Made by a program: the position numbers and the translations under genes. Below are positions 41,820 to 49,559 of a stretch of DNA of 64,000 nucleotides, in pieces. The notes beneath the pieces are model-generated. The model searched no databases. It saw nothing but the letters and a program-made list of their open reading frames with translations, and had not been told where the DNA came from. Positions within the stretch are counted from its first letter, which is position 1; the number at the start of each line of letters is the position of its first letter. The DNA comes from JASSUD01 sp031963225 (GTDB taxonomy: Bacteria > Pseudomonadota > Gammaproteobacteria > Burkholderiales > Burkholderiaceae), in assembly GCA_031963225.1 (NCBI GenBank), contig JASSUD010000004.1, forward strand, positions 1 to 64,000. Direction: 5' to 3'.

Positions 41820-42170
41820 TTATGCAGCCATGATTTGGAATGCAGTTGATTCAACGATTGGGCGCACTCGGTTTTTCTCTCTCTTCATCAACACAATCCC
41901 ATAATGAGCCATTGTTTTAAGGGTGCGGGATAAATTGCTTACTTTGCGCCCGGTTGTCTTCGCTAGTAAGGAAATAGATGCGGGCTGCGTTTCTTGAATC
42001 ACTTTAAGGAGGACACGATTGTCATCGCTTAAAACTTCGGCGAGAGATTTCATTGAGGTAAACCAAATTTTGGGTTCTCCAGCCCGTGGCTTGTAATCGC
42101 CACGCGCAATCGCCAGGATTCGCTCGCGGATCTGTTGTTGTGGCAGGATACCAATTGCAATTGTTTTCAT
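41820..42170 (-). CDS. Antitoxin of a TumE/TumA-type system, HTH protein
   Basis: A 116-residue protein with a winged HTH of MarR-like type: SISLLAKTTGRKVSNLSRTL is the recognition region, followed by MAHYGIVLMKREKNRVRP as wing. The N-terminal half contains ARGDYKPRAGEPKIWFTSMKSL, which is common to HTH proteins paired with DUF6516 toxins. Its start overlaps the stop of the upstream gene by one base (TGATG), so the two are translated together, toxin first. A perfect palindrome upstream of the pair is its likely operator. Confidence 0.8.
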   Translation of the reverse strand: MKTIAIGILPQQQIRERILAIARGDYKPRAGEPKIWFTSMKSLAEVLSDDNRVLLKVIQETQPASISLLAKTTGRKVSNLSRTLKTMAHYGIVLMKREKNRVRPIVESTAFQIMAA

Positions 42171-42532
42171 CAGGCTCTCACTTGTTGCAGTACTTGGTCT
42201 ACGCTACTGAAAAAATCATTCATTAATTGTTGAGCATCTTTGAATTCATACGGCACTCCTTTATCTGAAACATGCCGATGTTTATGGTCATAGGCTAAAA
42301 CACGCCCAGCATATTTATACTTTTTGGGTGGTTTTACCGCATGAGCATTGTCATAACCTAGAATTCGACTCCCATAGGGATCGTGCAAAGTAAGTGAATA
42401 CCGGACTCCATGAGGGACGGCCTGCGTTGGATTGACGCGCCAAGCCTCAATCTTTATCCAGTATCCATGCTCTTGATCAATAATTGAGCCATGTAGATCA
42501 AGCATCGTATCGATAACGGGATCTTTTTCCAT
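42170..42532 (-). CDS. TumE/DUF6516 family toxin
   Basis: The protein has the DUF6516 (TumE) features: DTMLDLHGSIIDQEHGYWIKIEAWRV, VPHGVRYSLTLHDPYG, RILGYDNAHAVKPP and YDHKHRH. The family is annotated as the toxin of a two-gene system with an HTH antitoxin, as seen here; a ribonuclease-like mode of action is only proposed. I start at the ATG at 42532 (MEKDPVIDTM) because this fits the family N-terminus and leaves the palindrome at 42551-42573 as an operator. An ATG at 42550 directly next to the palindrome is possible. The toxin-first order is less common in type II systems but known for this family. Confidence 0.82.
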   Translation of the reverse strand: MEKDPVIDTMLDLHGSIIDQEHGYWIKIEAWRVNPTQAVPHGVRYSLTLHDPYGSRILGYDNAHAVKPPKKYKYAGRVLAYDHKHRHVSDKGVPYEFKDAQQLMNDFFSSVDQVLQQVRA

Positions 42533-42550
42533 GTATTTTTGCGTGCCCAT

Positions 42551-42573
42551 ACTTTATCATCTGTTGATAAAGT
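42551..42573. promoter_or_regulatory. Palindromic operator of the tumE-tumA pair
   Basis: ACTTTATCA (42551-42559) and TGATAAAGT (42565-42573) are perfect 9-bp inverted repeats separated by 5 bp, immediately upstream of tumE. Autorepression by the antitoxin HTH protein at such a site would be expected. Confidence 0.65.
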
Positions 42574-42899
42574 CATCAATTTAAAAGTTGCTATATGAAA
42601 TCTGGTCTGAGATCGTGATTTCGGTTGCAAATTGCATTGGCCCGCAGTGAGTAGAGTGTTTGTCAGGCCTATCTAGCCTAGATGAGGGATGACTAATTTG
42701 CCTATATGTACTCTGGCCATACGGCATTTAATTTTCTCTTTTTCTTTTTTTTTATATTCTGCACAGGCTCTGAGAAAAGGCTCACGTATAATTGCTACTT
42801 TGATGACGCAGAAGTGGCATGCTTGATGGATGGTATTGGGGCAAGTCCGCTGCGTTTTTCGTTTTTTTGTTGCTATGCTTTTTCCAAGTTAGATTCTGA
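42574..42899. other. Intergenic region before pyrG
   Basis: About 325 bp between divergent tumE and pyrG. It has a T-rich tract (42728-42755) and a perfect TATAAT at 42787-42792 which may be the pyrG -10 box, though no good -35 is at the right spacing. A 65-codon frame (42706-42903) is low in complexity and not convincing. No family A or B repeat is present. Confidence 0.4.
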
Positions 42900-44576
42900 A
42901 TGACTCAATATGTATTTGTGACTGGCGGGGTAGTGTCTTCATTAGGCAAGGGGATTGCCGCAGCGTCGCTCGCGGCTATTCTAGAGTCACGCGGGTTACG
43001 TGTGACGCTTTTGAAACTGGATCCCTATATCAATGTAGACCCAGGCACGATCAGTCCTTTTCAGCACGGCGAAGTGTTTGTGACGGAAGATGGAGCTGAA
43101 ACTGATCTAGATTTAGGTCATTACGAGCGCTTTATCCGCACCAAAATGCGCCGAGCTAATAATTTCACGACGGGTCAAATTTATGAGTCGGTGATTCGCA
43201 AAGAGCGTCGTGGAGATTATTTGGGAAAAACCGTTCAGGTTATCCCGCATATCACCAATGAAATCCAGACTTTTATCGAGCGCGGCGTCTATGCATCGCA
43301 CTCTGCAGATTCGGGTTTAGAGCCGGATGTGGCTATTATCGAGATCGGTGGTACGGTGGGAGATATCGAATCCTTGCCTTTTCTCGAGGCAGCGCGTCAG
43401 ATGAGCTTGCGCTTAGGACGTGATCAAGCCTGTTTTGTGCATTTGACACTGGTTCCGTTTATCGCCGCAGCAGGTGAGCTAAAAACCAAGCCTACGCAGC
43501 ACAGCGTGCAGAAATTGCGTGAAATTGGTATTTTCCCCACCGTCTTGTTGTGTCGGGCAGATCGTCGCATTCCTGAAGAAGAGTGTGCCAAAATTTCCTT
43601 GTTTTCGAATGTGCCTCAAGAGGCGGTTATTTCAATGTGGGATGTGCAGAGCATCTACACCATTCCACAGATGCTGCACGAGCAAGGGTTAGATGATTTA
43701 ATTTGCTCAGCACTTCGGATAGAGCCTAAGCCAGCAGATCTGTCTGTGTGGAAGAAGCTTGTGCAGGCAATCGAGTCCCCCAAGCATGAAATTACCATTG
43801 GTATGGTGGGCAAATATGTGGATCTCACAGAATCGTATAAATCGCTGATTGAAGCGCTTAAGCATGCATCGATTCATACGTCTACCAAGGTCCATATTCA
43901 TTACCTAGATTCAGAAGTGATCGAGAAAGAAGGGCCTCGGGGTCTTGAAAAACTCGATGCCATTTTAGTGCCAGGTGGCTTTGGAGAGCGCGGTATACCT
44001 GGAAAGATCATGGCGATTGAATACGCACGAAAAGCCAAAATCCCCTATTTAGGGATTTGCTTGGGGATGCAGCTTGCGGTGATTGAGTTTGCCCGCAATG
44101 TAGCAGGCTTAGAAGGCGCTAATAGCACAGAATTTAGTCCTAATACCCCGCATCCTGTCGTAGCACTGATTACAGAGTGGCAAGACCGAGATGGCCGTGT
44201 AGAGAAGCGTGATACGTCCTCAGAATTAGGAGGCACGATGCGTTTGGGTGCGCAGGCTTGTCCGATTACAGCAGGTACGGAAGCAGCTAGAATTTATGGA
44301 ACGCAAGTAAACGAACGGCACCGGCATCGCTATGAGGTCAATAATTACTTTGTACCTCAGCTTGAAGCGCATGGTTTAGTTATTAGCGCGCGCACGCCCA
44401 CAGAGAATTTGCCAGAAATAATGGAATTGCCGCGCACCTTGCATCCTTGGTTTGTCGGCGTGCAGTTCCACCCTGAATTTACCTCTACTCCGCGCGATGG
44501 GCATCCTTTATTTAATGCCTTTGTATTAGCGGGGTTGGAGCATCAGCGCGATAGAGACAGTAGCGCAGTTAAGTAG
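42900..44576 (+). CDS. pyrG: CTP synthase
   Basis: PyrG aminates UTP to CTP using glutamine. The synthetase domain begins MTQYVFVTGGVVSSLGKG, with VDPGTISPFQHGEVFVTEDGAE and GGTVGDIESLPF. The C-terminal glutaminase domain has GGFGERG, the nucleophile in YLGICLGMQLAV, and the His-Glu pair in FHPEFTSTP. Its 558 residues are standard. The ATG at 42900 is the conserved start. In Burkholderia kdsA and eno follow; here a family B element comes next. Confidence 0.98.
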   Translation: MTQYVFVTGGVVSSLGKGIAAASLAAILESRGLRVTLLKLDPYINVDPGTISPFQHGEVFVTEDGAETDLDLGHYERFIRTKMRRANNFTTGQIYESVIRKERRGDYLGKTVQVIPHITNEIQTFIERGVYASHSADSGLEPDVAIIEIGGTVGDIESLPFLEAARQMSLRLGRDQACFVHLTLVPFIAAAGELKTKPTQHSVQKLREIGIFPTVLLCRADRRIPEEECAKISLFSNVPQEAVISMWDVQSIYTIPQMLHEQGLDDLICSALRIEPKPADLSVWKKLVQAIESPKHEITIGMVGKYVDLTESYKSLIEALKHASIHTSTKVHIHYLDSEVIEKEGPRGLEKLDAILVPGGFGERGIPGKIMAIEYARKAKIPYLGICLGMQLAVIEFARNVAGLEGANSTEFSPNTPHPVVALITEWQDRDGRVEKRDTSSELGGTMRLGAQACPITAGTEAARIYGTQVNERHRHRYEVNNYFVPQLEAHGLVISARTPTENLPEIMELPRTLHPWFVGVQFHPEFTSTPRDGHPLFNAFVLAGLEHQRDRDSSAVK

Positions 44577-44598
44577 TAAGTGTTTTTTGAATCTCCGT

Positions 44599-44740
44599 AG
44601 GGCATATCCTCAATCGCCCCAAAGGGCTCATCTTTGAGGTCGTGCGGTGCTCGGGATCCCCACTGTACTTAAGTACATCCGGATCCTGCGCTCCTGTTCC
44701 CCCAAATATGAACCCGTCGGGACAATTGAGGATACGCCCT
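44599..44740. repeat. Family B element, complete, reverse orientation
   Basis: Ends AGGGCATATCCTCAATCG and AATTGAGGATACGCCCT; the core is in the reverse direction relative to the other copies (AAGTACATCCGGATCCTGCG, then CTCCTGTTCCCCCAAATATG). It lies between pyrG and tig. Confidence 0.92.
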
Positions 44741-44857
44741 AGTTTAAACGGGGATCGCAAGAGTTTGGTAAAGTAAGCGCTTTTTAAAGTGGGCCACAGC
44801 TTTGTTAGCTGCACCAAGATTGGCATTAATTTTCACTGTTCAGGATGATCTGGTTTT

Positions 44858-46300
44858 ATGACGCACGCGGTTAAGCACCTCGAGAAACTCAAACGGTGCA
44901 TCACGATTTCTCTCCCCAAGCAAGACGTGCGTAAAGCAGTACAAACGCGTCTTAACACATTGAATAAGAAAATCCGCATGGACGGTTTTCGCCCAGGCAA
45001 AGTGCCTATGCAAATTTTGCAGAAAAAATATGGGCCTGAAAGCGAATTCAAAGTGGTGCAAGATTTAGCTAGTAAGCACTTTTTTGAAGCGGTGAAGCAA
45101 GATGAAATTCGTCTTGCAAGCGCGCCTTCTTTGGACTGGCCAAAAGAAGGGGAGACCCCTTCTGAGCAGACTTCTGAAAATTATGAAGTGGATATTCTAT
45201 TTGAGGTGTTGCCGAATATTGAGTTTGCAGCATTCTCTGACTGCGCAGTGACCCGTCGCATAACCGCGATTACTGACCATGAAGTGGATCGTGCTCTAGA
45301 AGTGGCTCGCCATAAGCGCGGTCATTATCACGAACGTGGAAGTGAATCTGAACATGGTGATGGCGGTGGACTGGAAGCCCAAATGGGCGACCGGGTAACG
45401 GTAGAGCTTGTTAATCATTGGGAAGCCCCTGCGCAGAAAAATGATGAAACGCAGGCATCAGAAGCCTCAGCAGAAACAGAAGGCGATCAAAAAGAGCAAA
45501 GCAAACCTAAAGTGCATACACAGACGTTTGTACTTGGGCTAGAGGCTGTTTCTAAAGAGCTCGAAAACGCAGTGGTTGGCCTTAAAAAATCAGAGACTAA
45601 AACCTTTGATTTAACCTTGGCTGATAATTATTTCGACCCAGAATGGGCAGGAAAAGCGGTGCAGCAGACCGTTACCCTAACCAAAGTAGAGTGGGCTCAT
45701 CTGCCTGAGCTGAATGAAGAATTTCTGAAATCAGAAAACTTTGACAGTCTAGAAAGTTTGCGTGAAGCACAAAAAAAGGCCCTGGAAACAGAAGCTGAAA
45801 AACGCACAAAAGCCTTGTTGCGTGCGGATGTGATTGAGTACTTGCTCAATACCACGCAATTTGATGTGCCTGAAGCGGTGGTACGTGAAGAGCAATATGC
45901 GCAGTTTGAACAAATGTTTCGCCGTATTTTCCCTGATGCGCAAAAACTGTCCTCTGAAGACATTCGCGCTCGCCATAACTTGCCTGCAGATTTTATGCTT
46001 GACACGGCTTCTCGCCGGGCAAAGACAGGTTTGATCTTGTCTGAGTTAATTCGCCAGAATGGACTCGCTGCCGAATCTGCACAGCTTGATACGCACTTTG
46101 AAACCTTTGCGAGCGAGCAAAATGTGCCTATTGAAGACGTGCGTCGTTTCTTCTTGGGATCTGCTGAGCATTTGAATTCGCTTAAAGCCCATATTGCTGA
46201 GCAAAATGCGCTCGACTTTATTTTAGAAAAAGCACAAGTAAGCGAAGAATCGGTGAGTTTTAAAGTATTAGCCGAAGCGAGTAGCAGTCTTATGAATTAG
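44858..46300 (+). CDS. tig: Trigger factor
   Basis: The ribosome-associated chaperone. The N-terminal ribosome-binding domain contains the conserved FRPGKVPMQILQKKYG; the PPIase-like domain spans about residues 155-265; the C-terminal chaperone arms follow. The protein has 480 residues against about 432-448 in relatives; the extra material is a polar insertion (about residues 168-220, rich in Glu, Gln, Ser and Lys) within the PPIase domain. It heads the tig-clpP-clpX-lon proteostasis block. The TAG stop lies inside a 16-bp palindrome (46297-46312) derived from family B ends. Confidence 0.96.
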   Translation: MTHAVKHLEKLKRCITISLPKQDVRKAVQTRLNTLNKKIRMDGFRPGKVPMQILQKKYGPESEFKVVQDLASKHFFEAVKQDEIRLASAPSLDWPKEGETPSEQTSENYEVDILFEVLPNIEFAAFSDCAVTRRITAITDHEVDRALEVARHKRGHYHERGSESEHGDGGGLEAQMGDRVTVELVNHWEAPAQKNDETQASEASAETEGDQKEQSKPKVHTQTFVLGLEAVSKELENAVVGLKKSETKTFDLTLADNYFDPEWAGKAVQQTVTLTKVEWAHLPELNEEFLKSENFDSLESLREAQKKALETEAEKRTKALLRADVIEYLLNTTQFDVPEAVVREEQYAQFEQMFRRIFPDAQKLSSEDIRARHNLPADFMLDTASRRAKTGLILSELIRQNGLAAESAQLDTHFETFASEQNVPIEDVRRFFLGSAEHLNSLKAHIAEQNALDFILEKAQVSEESVSFKVLAEASSSLMN

Positions 46301-46312
46301 GGCGCGCCCTAA
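46297..46312. repeat. Head-to-head remnant of family B ends at the tig stop
   Basis: TTAGGGCGCGCCCTAA is a perfect 16-bp palindrome equal to two family B termini joined without a core. Its TAG is the tig stop codon. Confidence 0.6.
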
Positions 46313-46465
46313 GGTGTGAAGGCGAGGATAGGGTTTTAGTATATTCAAAGAACCTCCTCTACATTGCCAAAAAGGTTCTTCTTTGCAAAGAGTAAGCGCT
46401 AGGTTTGTCGCACGACCGAAGCTTTACATAAATTGCAAAAAAGAACCTTTTTAGCACTCTGCCCC

Positions 46466-46510
46466 GTAGGTTGGTGGTGAGGCAGGAACCCCAACATGCA
46501 CACCACTAAC
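46466..46510. repeat. Single family A unit
   Basis: GTAGGTTGGTGGTGAGGCAG then GAACCCCAACATGCACACCAC, without an inverted partner. Confidence 0.88.
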
Positions 46511-46859
46511 TTTTCCATAGATACAAAAGTGTAATAATCGGCTTTTGGCTGCAAGGCGCCTAGAAAAACAGATGTAGAGGCCCCATTATCCAATGGTTCA
46601 ATCTGTTTCTTGCAAGGTTGGATTAGAGGGGGCAAAACAGGTTCTTAACTTTTTTTACGTCTAATCCTCTTTACGGCATAGCCTTCTAAAACCTGTTCAA
46701 AGGTTATAAAAAGAGTTCTTATTTGGGGCAAGTTTTACACTGGCATTGCCGTGTTTTAGTACCTGCGAGTCGCTTCGCGGTACGACTTCGAATTAGGCTT
46801 CAAAAGCGATAGTACGCAAAGGCGCAAAAGGCCGCCTTTTGAAAATCATAAACAAGGCT

Positions 46860-47001
46860 AGGGTGTGTCCTCAATTACCCAAAAAGGTTCATACTTGGGG
46901 GAGCAGGAGCACAGGATCCAGGTGTACTTGAGTACAGTGAGGGTCCTGAGCACCGCACGACCTCAAAGATGGGCCCTTCGGGGTAATTGAGGGCATGCCC
47001 T
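46860..47001. repeat. Family B element, complete
   Basis: Ends AGGGTGTGTCCTCAATTACC and GGTAATTGAGGGCATGCCCT, core with ATACTTGGGGGAGCAGGAG and TGAGCACCGCACGACC. It ends about 30 bp before the clpP start, so the clpP promoter or leader contains it. Confidence 0.92.
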
Positions 47002-47033
47002 AGTTAATTAGGCTATTTAAAGAGAAAACCACT

Positions 47034-47708
47034 ATGAGACAGTACGGCGATTCGCATGCTTTTTCTTCCATAGCGCCAGGAACGCAAGACTTTGACGCTT
47101 CTGCATTAGAAACTCGTGGTTTAGGGCTTGTTCCGATGGTGGTGGAGAGCAGCGGAAGAGGGGAGCGAGCGTATGATATTTATTCGCGCCTGCTCAAAGA
47201 GCGGCTGGTTTTTTTGATCGGCGAGGTCAACGACACGACAGCGAATATCGTTATCGCGCAGTTATTGTTTCTGGAAAGTGAGAACCCTGACAAAGACATC
47301 AGTCTTTATATTAATAGCCCTGGCGGCTCAGTCAGTGCAGGGTTGGCCATTTACGATACGATGCAGTTTATCAAGCCTCAAGTATCGACCCTATGCATGG
47401 GTATGGCGGCGAGTATGGGCGCATTTTTGTTAGCGGCGGGGGCCAATGGTAAACGCTTTGCATTACCTAATGCTCGTATGATGATCCATCAACCTTTGGG
47501 TGGCGCACGAGGGCAAGCGTCGGATATTGAGATACAGGCACGAGAAATTTTGTATCTAAAAGGGCGTTTGAACGGTTTGCTGGCCCATCACACAGGGCAA
47601 TCTATCGAGCAAATTGCACTGGATACCGATAGAGACAATTTTATGTCTAGCGACCGAGCAAAAGAATACGGCCTCATAGATCAAGTACTGCAACAGCGTG
47701 CCTCGTAG
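47034..47708 (+). CDS. clpP: ATP-dependent Clp protease proteolytic subunit
   Basis: ClpP is the serine peptidase of the ClpXP protease. The catalytic triad is Ser127 (GMAASMGAFL), His152 (MIHQPLGG) and Asp201 (DTDRDNFM), with the spacing of E. coli ClpP. The N-terminus up to about residue 33 is a propeptide-like extension; total 224 residues. The TAG stop (47706-47708) is provided by the family A repeat that begins there. Order tig-clpP-clpX-lon is the classical one. Confidence 0.97.
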   Translation: MRQYGDSHAFSSIAPGTQDFDASALETRGLGLVPMVVESSGRGERAYDIYSRLLKERLVFLIGEVNDTTANIVIAQLLFLESENPDKDISLYINSPGGSVSAGLAIYDTMQFIKPQVSTLCMGMAASMGAFLLAAGANGKRFALPNARMMIHQPLGGARGQASDIEIQAREILYLKGRLNGLLAHHTGQSIEQIALDTDRDNFMSSDRAKEYGLIDQVLQQRAS

Positions 47709-47947
47709 GTTGGTGGTGACGAAGGAACCCCAACATGCACGCCACTTCGTCCTTGATGGCCAGCTTACAGATTAGATTAAAAGTCAGCGGTACGCATGTT
47801 GGGGTTCCTTCGTCACCACCAACCTACCATTCTTTGCCTTTTTGTGGTTAGTTGTGGCTAGTGGAGTGGGGGTTGATAGAGCCCTTTTACATGGGCATTT
47901 CGGTAGGTTGGTGTTGAGACACCAACCCCAACATGCATACCATTGAC
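47705..47947. repeat. Family A cluster, three units
   Basis: A direct unit starting with the clpP stop (GTAGGTTGGTGGTGACGAAG), an inverted unit at 47790-47829 (TACGCATGTTGGGGTTCCTT), linker 1 in reverse, and a direct unit of variant sequence at 47902-47947 (GGTTGGTGTTGAGACACC). The remaining sequence up to clpX has no gene. Confidence 0.9.
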
Positions 47948-48051
47948 TGTGCAAGGGGTTGAATGCGTTTTCATGCAAGGTTGCGGCATGTATTGGAGGA
48001 TCTTCTTGCGCATAAAGAGTATGCTGTATGGAAAGCAAATATAAAAAACTT

Positions 48052-48140
48052 CTTTAGAATCTCTTAAAAAGCCCTACTTTCAGGCTGTTGATGCCTATTT
48101 TTTACTCATCCCCCTTTTTTTGAGACTCTAAATAGGTTCT
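48052..48140. repeat. Element with B2-like ends and a different core
   Basis: TTCTTTAGAATCTCTTAAAA on the left and TTTTTGAGACTCTAAATAGG then TTCT on the right resemble the B2 ends at 16929-17068, but the inside is an unrelated short sequence with CAGGCTGTTGATGCCT. It lies about 100 bp before clpX. Confidence 0.5.
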
Positions 48141-48240
48141 GGGGGTTGATATTTAGATTTTGGCGCTTATTTAATGAGTCGTCTCTTGCGCCGAATCAAA
48201 ATGCTTTGCATTTTGCGTCGCTTCTTCAAAGGTTATTTTT

Positions 48241-49485
48241 ATGACAAGTACCAATGGCTTGGCGAGTGAAGTACCTGTTTTCTGCTCATTTTGCACGAAG
48301 GCCAGGCAGGATGTTCAAAAGCTGATTGCTGGCCCATCTGTCTTTATCTGTAACGAGTGTATTGATCTGTGCCACTCCATGCTGATTGAGGATCTCAAGC
48401 AGGCAAACATTGAAAGTATCCGCACAGATTTACCTAGTCCCAGAGACATCAGGAAAACCCTCGATGAGTATGTGATTGGGCAAGATATGGCAAAAAAAAC
48501 GCTTGCTGTAGCGGTGTATAACCATTACAAACGTCTCAAACACGTGGATCTGAAAGAAGACGTGGAGCTTGCAAAAAGCAATATCTTACTGATCGGTCCA
48601 ACCGGTTCAGGCAAGACTTTGCTTGCGCAAACTTTAGCGCGTCTTTTAAATGTTCCTTTTGTCATGGTGGACGCCACGACACTAACGGAAGCAGGTTATG
48701 TGGGGGAAGATGTTGAAAATATCATCCAAAAACTCTTGCAAAGCTGCAACTACGCTCTAGATAAAGCACAGCAAGGTATTGTCTACATTGATGAAATCGA
48801 CAAAATTAGTCGTAAATCAGATAACCCTTCCATCACTCGAGATGTATCGGGTGAGGGCGTGCAGCAAGCCTTACTGAAATTAATTGAAGGCACTGTAGCT
48901 TCCGTTCCTCCACAAGGCGGACGTAAGCACCCGAATCAAGATTTTCTGCAAGTGGATACCACCAATATTTTATTTATTTGCGGTGGGGCATTTGATGGCT
49001 TGGAAAAAGTCATCACGCAGCGTACAGAAAAAACCAGTATCGGCTTTAACGCGACGGTGAAAGGCCAGAAAGAGCGTGATGCAGGTGAAATCTTGGTCGA
49101 TGTAGAGCCGGAAGATTTGATTAAATTTGGTTTAATTCCTGAATTAATTGGTCGTCTACCTGTAGTTGCCACGTTAGGTAAGCTCAATGAAGCCGCGTTG
49201 GTTAAAATTTTGGTTGAACCTAAAAATTCGCTGGTTAAGCAGTACCAAAAACTATTTGCAATGGAGCAAGTAGAGCTGGAATTAGAGTCTGAAGCCCTTG
49301 AAGCTATTGCACGTAAGGCTATGCAGCGAAAAACAGGTGCGCGCGGACTGCGTTCTATCATTGAGCAAGTATTGCTCAATGTGATGTATGAATTACCCAC
49401 GCAAAAAAATGTACAGAAAGTCATTATTCATGGTGAAACTATTACAAACGATGCAGAGCCTACCATGGTTCTGAAGGCGTCTTAA
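48241..49485 (+). CDS. clpX: ClpX ATPase of the ClpXP protease
   Basis: ClpX unfolds substrates for ClpP. The N-terminal zinc-binding domain has Cys15, Cys18, Cys37 and Cys40. The AAA+ module has Walker A GPTGSGKT (119-126), the pore-loop region AGYVGEDVENI, Walker B IVYIDEIDKISRK, and sensor/box motifs RGLRSIIEQVL. Its 414 residues match the family. The ATG at 48241 is used. lon follows after 74 bp. Confidence 0.98.
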   Translation: MTSTNGLASEVPVFCSFCTKARQDVQKLIAGPSVFICNECIDLCHSMLIEDLKQANIESIRTDLPSPRDIRKTLDEYVIGQDMAKKTLAVAVYNHYKRLKHVDLKEDVELAKSNILLIGPTGSGKTLLAQTLARLLNVPFVMVDATTLTEAGYVGEDVENIIQKLLQSCNYALDKAQQGIVYIDEIDKISRKSDNPSITRDVSGEGVQQALLKLIEGTVASVPPQGGRKHPNQDFLQVDTTNILFICGGAFDGLEKVITQRTEKTSIGFNATVKGQKERDAGEILVDVEPEDLIKFGLIPELIGRLPVVATLGKLNEAALVKILVEPKNSLVKQYQKLFAMEQVELELESEALEAIARKAMQRKTGARGLRSIIEQVLLNVMYELPTQKNVQKVIIHGETITNDAEPTMVLKAS

Positions 49486-49559
49486 CGGCAGTTATACATA
49501 CGATTTAGATGTGTTTGCGCAGTGCGCGCAGGTCTTTTTTCTTATTTTTATAGGGGGCT

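Larger units (their letters stand above)
46301..47033. other. 733-bp gene-free region between tig and clpP
   Basis: No protein or RNA gene is visible. It holds a 23-bp inverted repeat with two mismatches (46366-46388 and 46433-46455, GGTTCTTCTTTGCAA and complement) around a 44-bp loop, one family A unit (46466-46510), a stretch with AAACAGGTTCTTAAC and AAAACCTGTTCAAAGG resembling the ends of subtype B2 (46636-46700), and a complete family B element (46860-47001). It appears to be a landing zone for repeats, within an otherwise conserved operon order. Confidence 0.6.

Noticed and set aside
42706..42903. 65-codon frame upstream of pyrG, Phe/Cys-rich.
   Set aside because: It is the translation of a T-rich promoter region, with no ribosome binding site or family features, and overlaps the pyrG start.
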